Assembly: GCA_902175065.1 (NCBI GenBank)
Contig: CABIIJ010000016.1
Location: forward strand, 1 to 32,825
Reading direction: 5' to 3'
DNA from: an uncultured Comamonas sp.
GTDB lineage: Bacteria; Pseudomonadota; Gammaproteobacteria; Burkholderiales; Burkholderiaceae_C
Length of the DNA stretch: 32,825 bases
A program made the position numbers and the translations under genes. How positions within the stretch are numbered: position 1 is the first letter of the stretch; each line of letters opens with the position of its first letter. Under the pieces are notes generated by a model. The model was given only the letters and a program-made list of their open reading frames with translations. It made no database searches and had not been told where the DNA came from. Shown here in pieces: positions 20,871-29,197 of this stretch.

Positions 20871-23800
20871 GAAAAACCTGCGATCCAGTCGGCAAACTCC
20901 GGCGCCGGCAGGGGACGGCTGAAGTAATAGCCCTGCCAGATGTGGCAGCCGTTGCTTTCCAGAAAGTCCCGCTGCGCCGCCGTCTCCACCCCTTCGGCGA
21001 TCACGTCCAGGCCCAGGCTGGTGCCCAGGGCCACCACGGTGCGGGCAATGGCCGCGTCGTTGGCATCGGTGAGCACGTCGCGCACAAAGCCCTGGTCGAT
21101 CTTGAGCTGGTCCAGCGGCAGGCGCTTCAGGTAGGCCAGCGAGGAATAGCCGGTGCCGAAATCGTCCAGCGAAAAGGCGATGCCGTGGCGCTTGAGCTGC
21201 AGCATCTTGTCGATGGTGTCCTCCACGTCCTGCAGCAGCAGGCTTTCGGTCAGCTCCAGCTCTAGGTAGCGCGGGTCGGCCCCGGTCTGGGCAACGGCGC
21301 CGAGTACCTGCTGCACGAAATCGGGCTGGTGGAACTGCCGGGGGCTGACGTTGATGGCAATGCTCAGGCCCGCCAGCAGCGGCACCTTGCTCCAGGCCGC
21401 CAGCTGGGCGCAGGCCGTGTGCAGCACCCAGTTGCCCAGGGCCAGGATCTGCCCGCTGTCCTCGGCCAGCGGGATGAACAGCGCGGGGGACACCAGGCCG
21501 CGCTCGGGGTGACGCCAGCGCAGCAGGGCTTCGCAGCCGATGACCTTGCGGGCGTGTACCTGAGGCTGGTAAAACAGCTCGAAGTGGCCCTGCTCCAGGC
21601 TGGTGCGCATCTGCGCTTCCAGCTGCACGCGCTCCTGCATGGCGGTGTGCATGTTGGGCGAGTAGAACTGCAGGGTGTCGCGCCCGGCAGTCTTGGCCTG
21701 GTACATGGCCAGATCGGCACGCTTGAGCAATTCCTCGGCCGTCAGCTCCTGGCCCAGGAACAGGGCAATGCCGATGCTGGCCGTGGTGTGGTGCGGCTCG
21801 CCGTGCAGCAGGAAGGGGGCGCGGAACACTTCCAGGATGCGCTGGCCGATCCGCTCGACCAGGGAGACGGCCTCGCCGGGGTGGCGGGACAGGTTTTCCA
21901 GCAGGACGACGAATTCATCATCCCCGTGGCGGGCCACGGTGTGGCGCTCGTGGGTGCTGCTGCGCAGGCGTTCGGCCACCTGCTGGAGCAGGGCGTCCCC
22001 GCATTCGTGGCCTTTGACTTCGTTGACGGTCTTGAAGTGGTCGATGTCCAGCATCAGCACCGCGCCATAGATGCGCTGCTCGGCGCTGCGGGCCAGCGTG
22101 TGCTGCAAGGTGATGAGCAACTGGCGGCGGTTGGGCAGGCGGGTCAGGGCGTCGTAGTACTCCAGGTAGGTGATTTTTTCTTCGGCGGCCCGGCGCTGGG
22201 TCAGATCCTGGAACACCACCAGCTGCCCGTTGCCCAACTGCACGCCGGAGATCTCCAGGATGCGCTCCTTGCCCGCCCCGTCCGTGATGCGGTATTCCCT
22301 GGGCGGGATCAGTCCATCGCCTGCGCGGGCCTGTGCAGCCAGGCTATCCCACTCCTGGTGCGCCTGTTCGCGCACGGCCGGGTCGGGGTAGGCTTTTTCC
22401 CACCAGGTGGCCAGGTCGGGCATCGTTTCCGCGTCGTAGCCGGTGACGATGGCGTAGTGCGGGTTCAGGTAGCTGATGGTGCCGTTTTCCTGCGTCCAGC
22501 TCACGCCGATGGGCAGGTGGCGCAGGATGTTGCGCTGCTGTTCTTCGCGGTCGCGCAGGGTTTCCTGCATCTGCCGCCGCTCGGTGATGTCCTGAATGAC
22601 GGCCAGATGGTAGGTGGGCGCCTGTCCGATGGCCCACATGGGGGAAATGTTCACCTCCACCCAGACGGGACGGCCGTTCTTATGCCGCATCCGCTGCTCC
22701 AGGTGGTACTCCCGGATTTCGCCGACCAGCAGCCGCTGGTGCTGCTGGAGCGCTGCGGGCAGGTCTTCCGGCTCCAGCAGTTCCTGGAAGGTTTTGTCGT
22801 GCAGCTCAGCCTCGGTGTAGCCCAGGATGTGGGCGTAGCGCCGGTTGGTACGCAGCAGGTGCCCGGACCGGGCGTCGGTCAAGGCCATGCCCACGGTGGC
22901 CTGGTTGAAGACGGCCAGGAAGTGCGCCTCGCTGACGGCCAGTGCGGCGGTATGGCGGCGCAGCGTCCAGCCCGTCAGGACACCCAGCAGCAATGCCGCC
23001 AGCGTGCCGCCCACGGCCATCCACCACGGCAGCATTTGTTCGACGGGCGACAGCATGGCCTGGGTGGGCAGGAAGGCCAGCCGCCAGCGCCGGTCATGCA
23101 CCTTGATGATGCGGATTTGCGGCGCGAGATGCCGCGCCCGCTCGGCCGAGACGAAGTTGCTGGACTGCCCGACCAGCAGGGTCGGTGCCGGCGGGGGCGC
23201 AGCCTGCGTGCCGATGTCGCGGATCTGCACGGCCACGCCCCGGAAAAAGCCCTGCTGCTCCAGGCTCTCCAGCATGGCCGATACGTCTATCGAGGTGCCG
23301 ACCGACCCCAGAAACTCCCGCTCATCGGGATGGCCCCAGGGCTGCGCCGTCTCCAGGAAAACCGGCAGGCGCAGCAGGAAGCCCTCCGTCCCCTGCTTGA
23401 GAATGAAAGGGGCGGAAATCGTTGCCTGACCGCTGGTTCGCCCGGCCAGCAGGGCGGTCAGATTGTTGGGCTGGGTGGCCAGATCCAGGCCCCAGACGCT
23501 TTCGTTCCGGTCCAGCGGCCAGAGGTACTCCAGCAGGAAATATTCGTCACGCACGATGGTGGGCATGTCCGGCAGGGCCAGCCCGGTGCGCATGGCCTGC
23601 TCCTGCATCCGCTGGACATAGTCGGGCAGCTCCGGCCGGGGCACCCGGCGAACGAAGGACAGGGAGCGGATCTCCCCGTAGCTTTGCGAGACGTTGTGTA
23701 CGGCCGAGACTTGCTGGAACTGGTCAAAGCGCAGGTAGGGATTGACGAGAAACAGGTCCCGCAGCCCGGCAGTGACCTCGGTGTAGGCAGTGATGCGGTG

Positions 23801-23974
23801 GGAGAGCGCGTCGGTGGAAGAGCGCACCTCCTCGGTAAACCGCACCTCGGCCAGGACAGCGTCTGCAGCGCGTTGCTGCTCCACCAGGCCATAGGTCAGC
23901 CCCCACCCTGCCAGCACGACGGCAGCGCCAATAAACCAATGACCGTGTTTGCGCCAAAAAGCGGTGGGCTTCAT
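20861..23974 (-). CDS. CHASE-PAS-PAS-GGDEF-EAL membrane sensor, probable c-di-GMP phosphodiesterase
   Basis: 1037 aa from ATG 23974, chosen because GGAAAGG lies 9 bases upstream; in-frame ATGs at 23983 and 24004 are alternatives. Order: membrane segment (about 12-32), periplasmic CHASE-type sensor (about 50-300), second membrane segment (about 316-338), two PAS domains (about 345-470 and 480-600), GGDEF domain, EAL domain (about 785-1030). The GGDEF loop reads GDDEF, so cyclase activity is doubtful and it may act as a GTP-binding regulator. The EAL domain looks complete: CEALLRW, INVSPRQF, LELELTES, SLDDFGTGYSSL, LKIDQGFV and AEGVET. It should hydrolyse c-di-GMP in response to an external ligand and to PAS signals. 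It is convergent with a GGEEF cyclase and divergent from the proQ-like gene. Confidence 0.92.
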   Translation of the reverse strand: MKPTAFWRKHGHWFIGAAVVLAGWGLTYGLVEQQRAADAVLAEVRFTEEVRSSTDALSHRITAYTEVTAGLRDLFLVNPYLRFDQFQQVSAVHNVSQSYGEIRSLSFVRRVPRPELPDYVQRMQEQAMRTGLALPDMPTIVRDEYFLLEYLWPLDRNESVWGLDLATQPNNLTALLAGRTSGQATISAPFILKQGTEGFLLRLPVFLETAQPWGHPDEREFLGSVGTSIDVSAMLESLEQQGFFRGVAVQIRDIGTQAAPPPAPTLLVGQSSNFVSAERARHLAPQIRIIKVHDRRWRLAFLPTQAMLSPVEQMLPWWMAVGGTLAALLLGVLTGWTLRRHTAALAVSEAHFLAVFNQATVGMALTDARSGHLLRTNRRYAHILGYTEAELHDKTFQELLEPEDLPAALQQHQRLLVGEIREYHLEQRMRHKNGRPVWVEVNISPMWAIGQAPTYHLAVIQDITERRQMQETLRDREEQQRNILRHLPIGVSWTQENGTISYLNPHYAIVTGYDAETMPDLATWWEKAYPDPAVREQAHQEWDSLAAQARAGDGLIPPREYRITDGAGKERILEISGVQLGNGQLVVFQDLTQRRAAEEKITYLEYYDALTRLPNRRQLLITLQHTLARSAEQRIYGAVLMLDIDHFKTVNEVKGHECGDALLQQVAERLRSSTHERHTVARHGDDEFVVLLENLSRHPGEAVSLVERIGQRILEVFRAPFLLHGEPHHTTASIGIALFLGQELTAEELLKRADLAMYQAKTAGRDTLQFYSPNMHTAMQERVQLEAQMRTSLEQGHFELFYQPQVHARKVIGCEALLRWRHPERGLVSPALFIPLAEDSGQILALGNWVLHTACAQLAAWSKVPLLAGLSIAINVSPRQFHQPDFVQQVLGAVAQTGADPRYLELELTESLLLQDVEDTIDKMLQLKRHGIAFSLDDFGTGYSSLAYLKRLPLDQLKIDQGFVRDVLTDANDAAIARTVVALGTSLGLDVIAEGVETAAQRDFLESNGCHIWQGYYFSRPLPAPEFADWIAGFSRL

Positions 23975-24169
23975 CAGGAGCATCCTTTCCAAACGGGCCG
24001 CCAAGGTCTGCGGATAGACAGGCTAGCGACTTTCACCGCAAGAAGGGAAGGGGCAAAACCCGTGCGCAGCCGCACCGGTTCACACTGATTTGCATTTGGC
24101 TGCACCCCCGGCCCAATGCTGGCATCATCGCGGGCTTGGTTTTTTCTTTGCAGCCCTGGCTGCCTGCCC

Positions 24170-24868
24170 ATGACTGATACCACTGCTGCGGCCCCCGCCC
24201 CCGATTCCACGTCCCCACGCCCTGCCGAAGCTGGCGCCCCGACGGCGCCCTCGCGCCGTGGACCCCATCCGGTCCTGGTGCAGCTCGGACAGCTCTACCC
24301 GGCACTGTTCGGCGCCACGGTGCAGCCGCTCAAGCGCGGGATTTTTCAAGACCTGCTGACCGCGCATGGCGAGGTGCTGGACAAGGCGCAGCTCAAGGTT
24401 GCCATGGCCATCCACACCCGCTCCACCCGCTACCTGCAGGCCGTGGCCAGCGGTGCCGCACGGCACGACCTGCAAGGCCAGGCGGTCGAGCCGATGGCCC
24501 CCGAGCACGTGCTGCACGCCGTGCTGGAAGTGTTCAAGCGCCGCAAGCCGCGCCCGGGCGAAACCGTCGAGCAGCAGCAACAGCGCCTGCAACGGCGCAT
24601 TGCGCAAATCTTCAGCGACAGCGGCCTGACCCGCGAGGCCCTGCTGGAACGCGCCAACATCAAGGAACCCACCGCCCTGGCCACGCTGACCGCCGCCCTG
24701 GACTACGCCGCCGAGCAGGACGCCCGCGCCGAAGCCGTGCAACGCGCCTTTGCCGCCAGCGGCGCAGCCAGCCCCGCCGCCTTTGCCCAGATGTACGGGA
24801 TGCACCCCAAGGCCGTCGAGCGCCAACTGGCCCGCGCGGCACAGCTGCAGGCCTTGCGCAGCGCCTGA
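24170..24868 (+). CDS. proQ: ProQ/FinO-family RNA chaperone
   Basis: 232 aa. A proline/alanine-rich leader (about residues 1-35) precedes a ProQ/FinO domain (about 38-150): HPVLVQLGQLYPALFG, PLKRGIFQDLL, LKVAMAIHTRSTRYLQAVASGAARHDLQG and PEHVLHAVLEVFKRRK. These are the conserved elements of the RNA-binding face. The C-terminal part is alanine-rich, helical and charged, without the Tudor-like domain of E. coli ProQ. FinO-domain proteins bind structured sRNAs and mRNA 3' ends. The start at 24170 (MTDTT...) is preferred to an upstream in-frame ATG at 24116, which would add an unlikely hydrophobic stretch. The 195-bp divergent gap to the EAL gene must hold both promoters; none is convincing. Confidence 0.85.
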   Translation: MTDTTAAAPAPDSTSPRPAEAGAPTAPSRRGPHPVLVQLGQLYPALFGATVQPLKRGIFQDLLTAHGEVLDKAQLKVAMAIHTRSTRYLQAVASGAARHDLQGQAVEPMAPEHVLHAVLEVFKRRKPRPGETVEQQQQRLQRRIAQIFSDSGLTREALLERANIKEPTALATLTAALDYAAEQDARAEAVQRAFAASGAASPAAFAQMYGMHPKAVERQLARAAQLQALRSA

Positions 24869-24933
24869 CGGCCCAGGTACGCACCCGGGCGGTGTATGGT
24901 TCAGGGTTCCGTGCGCTTTACCGACCCTGCCTT

Positions 24934-25653
24934 ATGCCCCCCACCGTTCTTGGCACCCTGCATACCGTTTTACGTGGCCGCGTCCAGCCCTACGCCCGGC
25001 TGGATGGCCGCCCCGGCGGCCCCAGCGCCATCGACAAGCGGCCCGTGCCCGGCCCGGTGCCCGTGGCCACACTGGGGCTGGAGGGTGACGAGCAGGGCGA
25101 CCGCAAAGTCCACGGCGGGCCGGACAAGGCCATCCACCACTACCCCTGGGACCATTACGCCGCCTGGCGCAGCGCGTTGGGCGACCTGCCCGTGCTGCGC
25201 CAGCCCGGGGCGTTTGGCGAGAATTTCTCCACCACCGGCATCACCGAGGCCACGCTGTGCTGGGGCGACCAGGTGCGCGTCGGCACCTGTTTGCTGGAGC
25301 TGGCGCAGACCCGCCAGCCGTGCTGGAAGCTGAACACCCGCTTCGGCCAGGCCACCATGGCGCGGCAGGTGCAGACCACCGGGCGCACCGGCTGGTACTG
25401 GCGCGTGCTGGAGCCGGGCAGCGTGCAGGCGGGCGATGCCATCACCCTGGTGCACCGCCCGCATCCCGACTGGCCCCTGACCCGGGTGCTGCAGGTGCTC
25501 TACCACCAGTGCCTGGATGGCGCCGCCCTGCAGGCACTGGCCCGGCTGGCGCTGCCGCCCTCCTGGCAGCGCCTGGTGCAGACGCGGCTGGAGCGCCGCC
25601 AGGTCGAGGACTGGGCCAAGCGTCTGGACGGCCTGGACGGGGCGCAGGACTAG
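24934..25653 (+). CDS. yiiM: MOSC-domain protein, YiiM type
   Basis: 239 aa from ATG 24934; an upstream in-frame ATG at 24892 would add 14 residues that are not family-like. The MOSC core is clear: GRPSAIDK-like GGPSAIDKRPV, LGLEGDEQGDRKVHGGPDKAIHHYPWDHY, GAFGENFSTTGITE, and the conserved Cys in RQPCWKLN. The C-terminal helical part LPPSWQRLVQTRLERRQVEDWAKRL is the 3-alpha domain of YiiM. MOSC proteins use a molybdenum cofactor. E. coli YiiM has been linked to reduction of N-hydroxylated base analogues and related compounds. The gene ends 4 bp before recC, so it is probably cotranscribed with recCB. Confidence 0.88.
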   Translation: MPPTVLGTLHTVLRGRVQPYARLDGRPGGPSAIDKRPVPGPVPVATLGLEGDEQGDRKVHGGPDKAIHHYPWDHYAAWRSALGDLPVLRQPGAFGENFSTTGITEATLCWGDQVRVGTCLLELAQTRQPCWKLNTRFGQATMARQVQTTGRTGWYWRVLEPGSVQAGDAITLVHRPHPDWPLTRVLQVLYHQCLDGAALQALARLALPPSWQRLVQTRLERRQVEDWAKRLDGLDGAQD

Positions 25654-25657
25654 CCCC

Positions 25658-28600
25658 ATGCTGCACACGCCGCCCCTGACCCCCGGCCTGCTGGCCCTGC
25701 ACGGCAACTGCGCCGAAACCCTGGCCCAGGCGCTGATCGACTGGAGCTGCGCCCACCCCCTGGGGCCGCTGGAGCAGGAGGTGGTGCTGGTGCAAAGCAA
25801 CGGCACCGCCGAATGGTTCAAGATGCTGCAGGCGCAGCACCGGGGCATTTGCGCCGCCACGCGGGTGGAGCTGCCCGCACGGTTCCTGTGGCGCAGCTGG
25901 CGGCAGATTCTGGGGCCGCAGCGCGTGCCCAGCGTCTCGCCGCTGGACGAGCTGCCCATGACCTGGCGCCTGATGCGCCTGCTGCCTGCCTGCCTGGCGC
26001 TGCCCGCCTTTGCCCCGATTGCCCGTTTCCTGCGCGACGACCAGCCCCAGCGTCTATTGCAACTGGCCAGCCGTCTGGCCGACCTGTTCGACCAGTACCA
26101 GGTCTATCGCAGCGACTGGCTGCTGGCCTGGGAGGCCGGGCACGACCACCTGCCGGGTCTGCCCGGCCAGGGCGACCGCCCCCTGCCCGAAGGCCAGGAA
26201 TGGCAGCCGCAGCTGTGGCGGGCCGTACTGGCCGACCTGACGGCGCAGGAGCGCGGCGTCACCCGCCCGGCGCTGCGCCAGCAGGTGCTGGAGGCGTTGC
26301 GCAGCGCCGAAGCGGGCAGCCTTCCCATCGCCCGGCGCGTGCTGCTGCTCGGCCTGACGCACGTGCCGCTGGAGATGCTGGAGTTCCTCGCCGCCCTGTC
26401 GCGCCACAGCCAGGTGATCCTGGCCGTGCCCAACCCCTGCCGCTACCACTGGGCCGATGCCATCGACGGGCGCGAACTGCTGCGCCAGCAGCGCCGCCGC
26501 CACCCCGACCGGCAGCACGATCTGGCCGCCATCGCGCTGGAGGCCATGCACGCCCACGCGCACCCGCTGCTCATGGCCTGGGGGCGGCAAAGCCGCGACT
26601 ATGTGCGCCTGCTCGATGATTTCGAGAGCAGCTCCCACTTGTCCCAAGCCATTTCCAGAGTGGATTTATATGACGATTCCCCTGCTGACGAGGGGAGCCT
26701 GCTAGAACAAGTGCAGCGCAGCATCCGCGACCTGCTGCCGCTGGCCGAACACCCGCGCAGCGCCCGGCCAGGGCACGGCATCCCTGCCGCCGACCAGTCC
26801 ATCGTGCTGCACAGCGCCCACAGCCTGGTGCGCGAGCTGGAGGTGCTGCACGACCATCTGCTCGCCCTGTTCGCTGCCCCGGCGCCAGCAGGGCAAACCG
26901 CGCTGCAACCGCGCCACGTCATCGTCATGCTGCCGGACATTGCCGCTGCGGCCCCGGCCATCCGCGCCGTGTTCGGCCAGCACCGCCTGGGCGACCCGCG
27001 CCGCATCCCCTTTGCCATTGCCGATCTGGCCGCGCAGGCGCACAGCCCCCTGGTGGCCGCGCTGCACTGGCTGCTGCGCCTGCCGCAGGAGCGCTGCCGC
27101 CTGAGCGATCTGTCCGCCCTGCTGGACGTGCCCGCCCTGGCCGCCCGTTTCGGGCTGGCCGCCGAGGATGCGCCGCAACTGCGCCGGTGGATGGCGCAGG
27201 CCGGCATCCGCTGGGGGCTGGATGCCCGGCACCGCGGCAGCCTGCAACTGGCCGCCTGCGGCGACACCAACAGCGCCTGGTTCGGCCTGCAACGCATGTT
27301 GCTGGGCTACGCCAGCGGCGCCAGCCCCGTTGACGCGGACGGCCTGCCCGCCAGCGCCGACTGGCACGGCATCGCCCCCCTGGCCGACGTGGCCGGGCTG
27401 GATGCCGAGCTGGCCGGGGTGCTGGCAGCCCTGCTCTCGCGTCTGCTGGACTGGTGGCAGGCGGCGCAAACCCCGGCCCCGCCCGAGGTCTGGGCGCAGC
27501 GCCTGCGCACCTTGCTGGCCGACTGCTTTACCGCGCAGGACGCCCTCGACCAGGCCGTGCTGCAGGGGCTGGAGCAAAGCCTGCAAGATTGGCTGCAAGC
27601 CTGCGAGCACGCCCGCTTCAGCGCCGACCTGCCGCTGCCCGCCGTGCAAACCGCCTGGCTGGCCGCCCTGCAAGCCCCGGCGCTGGAGGAGCGCTTTCAT
27701 GCCGGGGGCGTCACCTTCTGCACCCTGCAACCCATGCGGGCGATACCGTTCGAGGTGGTCTGCCTGCTCGGCATGAACGATGGCGACTACCCGCGCCGCG
27801 CCGGCAAAAACGGCTTCGACCTGATGCAGCAGCCCGGCCAGTACCGCCCCGGCGACCGCGCCCGGCGCGACCACGACCGCCAGCTCATGCTGGACGCCCT
27901 GCTCTCGGCCCGCCGCCAGCTCTACCTCAGCTGGGCCGGGCACAGCGTGCGTGACAACAGCCCGCAGCCGCCCTCGGTGCTGGTGGCGCAACTGCGCGAC
28001 TATCTGTCTGCCGGCTGGCGCGGCGAAAACGGCGGCCAACACCATGACGACGTGCTCATCGAACGCAGCTACACGCACCCGCTGCAACCCTTCAGCCGCC
28101 GCTACTTCGAGGTGGACAGCCTATTGCACACCTACGCCCGCGAATGGCAGGCAGCCCACCAGGCGCCCGCCGCAGAGGCAACGGCGCCGCCCCGGCCCGC
28201 CACACCCGCCGAAACCCAACCCCTGACCCTCGCCACCCTGGGCCGTTTCATGCGCCACCCGGCCCGCAGCTTTTTGCGCCAGCAGTGGCAGGTCGCCTTC
28301 GACCTGGGCGAGGAAGCCGCCCCGGACGACGAATGCTTCACCCTGGCCGGGCTGGACGCCTACGCCCTGGTCGCGCAACTCCAGAACAGCATCGCCCCGC
28401 AGGCCCAGGCTCGCCCCGCCGCCGTGGCCGCCCTGCTCACGCGCCAGCTCACCCACCTGCAGCACGCCGGGCAACTGCCCCTGGCCGGTCTGGGCGAGCA
28501 GGAAAAAGCCGCCCTGCACGCCAGCACCTTGCGCAGCCTGCAGGCCTGGGGACAACTCAACATGCACTACGCCCACAGCGCCCCGCACCAGAACCTGCAC

Positions 28601-29197
28601 TTTGCCCACCAGGGCGTGGTGCTGGACGACTGGCTGGACGGCCTGCGCCAAAACAGCGCCGCCTCCCCCCCCGTGGGGCTGCTGCTGGTGCCCGGCAAGC
28701 TGCTGCACGGCGAGGGCGAAAAAGCCACCGTGCGCCTGCACACCCTGCTGCCCGTCTACCTGCGCAGCATCGCCGCTGCGGCCTGCGGCAAGGCGCTGGC
28801 GCTGTGGATCGTCGGGCGCGATGCCTGCCTGCACATCGCCGCGCAGGAGCAGGCCAGCGCCGCCGGCGCCCTGCAAGCCTGGCTGGCCGCCTGGCAAGCC
28901 GGCCAAAGCCAGCCGCTGCCGCTGCCGGTAAAAACCGCCCTGGCGCAGGCCACCGGCCAATCTGCGTGGGATGCGTATGAAGGAGATTTCAGCAGCCCGG
29001 GCGAAGCCACCGAACTGGAATGGGCACGCTTCTTCCCCGACTTTGCCGCCCTCACCGACGATGGCCGCTTTGCCGCCGGGGCCGACACCCTGTACGCCCC
29101 GCTGGTGGCGTGGGGGGCGCAGTCGGTGAACATCACGGACTGGGAACAGCTGGACGCGGCGCTGCAAGCCGATGGCGCGGAGGTGCCCCATGCCTGA
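25658..29197 (+). CDS. recC: Exodeoxyribonuclease V gamma subunit RecC
   Basis: 1179 aa, slightly longer than E. coli RecC (1122). The N-terminal segments LVQSNGTAEWFKMLQAQHRGICA and ARFLWRSWRQIL, the central ERFHAGGVTFCTLQPMRAIPFEVVCLLGMNDGDYPR, and RDHDRQLMLDALLSARRQLYLSWAGHS are characteristic. It is a helicase-like fold without functional ATPase motifs and recognises Chi in the RecBCD complex. The chosen ATG is 4 bp after the yiiM stop. The 3' end overlaps recB by 8 bp, with the recB ribosome binding site (GGAGG) inside recC. A short AT-richer stretch near 26624-26680 stands out from the flanking codons but keeps the frame. Confidence 0.93.
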   Translation: MLHTPPLTPGLLALHGNCAETLAQALIDWSCAHPLGPLEQEVVLVQSNGTAEWFKMLQAQHRGICAATRVELPARFLWRSWRQILGPQRVPSVSPLDELPMTWRLMRLLPACLALPAFAPIARFLRDDQPQRLLQLASRLADLFDQYQVYRSDWLLAWEAGHDHLPGLPGQGDRPLPEGQEWQPQLWRAVLADLTAQERGVTRPALRQQVLEALRSAEAGSLPIARRVLLLGLTHVPLEMLEFLAALSRHSQVILAVPNPCRYHWADAIDGRELLRQQRRRHPDRQHDLAAIALEAMHAHAHPLLMAWGRQSRDYVRLLDDFESSSHLSQAISRVDLYDDSPADEGSLLEQVQRSIRDLLPLAEHPRSARPGHGIPAADQSIVLHSAHSLVRELEVLHDHLLALFAAPAPAGQTALQPRHVIVMLPDIAAAAPAIRAVFGQHRLGDPRRIPFAIADLAAQAHSPLVAALHWLLRLPQERCRLSDLSALLDVPALAARFGLAAEDAPQLRRWMAQAGIRWGLDARHRGSLQLAACGDTNSAWFGLQRMLLGYASGASPVDADGLPASADWHGIAPLADVAGLDAELAGVLAALLSRLLDWWQAAQTPAPPEVWAQRLRTLLADCFTAQDALDQAVLQGLEQSLQDWLQACEHARFSADLPLPAVQTAWLAALQAPALEERFHAGGVTFCTLQPMRAIPFEVVCLLGMNDGDYPRRAGKNGFDLMQQPGQYRPGDRARRDHDRQLMLDALLSARRQLYLSWAGHSVRDNSPQPPSVLVAQLRDYLSAGWRGENGGQHHDDVLIERSYTHPLQPFSRRYFEVDSLLHTYAREWQAAHQAPAAEATAPPRPATPAETQPLTLATLGRFMRHPARSFLRQQWQVAFDLGEEAAPDDECFTLAGLDAYALVAQLQNSIAPQAQARPAAVAALLTRQLTHLQHAGQLPLAGLGEQEKAALHASTLRSLQAWGQLNMHYAHSAPHQNLHFAHQGVVLDDWLDGLRQNSAASPPVGLLLVPGKLLHGEGEKATVRLHTLLPVYLRSIAAAACGKALALWIVGRDACLHIAAQEQASAAGALQAWLAAWQAGQSQPLPLPVKTALAQATGQSAWDAYEGDFSSPGEATELEWARFFPDFAALTDDGRFAAGADTLYAPLVAWGAQSVNITDWEQLDAALQADGAEVPHA
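26624..26680 (+). repeat. Possible repeat-derived AT-richer segment inside recC
   Basis: The segment begins AGAGCAGCTCC and has ATTTC 15 nt later. This is the same spacing as ATAGCTGCTTCC-15 nt-ATTTC in the copy at 18052-18107, with one base deleted. It is visibly less GC-rich than the surrounding codons. It encodes about 20 residues (near ESSSHLSQAISRVDLY). The following VDLY/DSP part resembles a position conserved in RecC, so only part of it can be insertion. Weak evidence. Confidence 0.3.

Noticed and set aside
21329-24088. Open reading frame of 919 codons on the plus strand opposite the EAL gene
   Set aside because: Shadow of the CHASE-PAS-GGDEF-EAL gene; composition biased to Gln, Gly and His with no domain signature.
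23975-24169. Promoters in the EAL gene/proQ divergent gap
   Set aside because: No -35/-10 pair with acceptable spacing could be supported by eye; only the ribosome binding site of the EAL gene is clear, and it lies at the gene edge.
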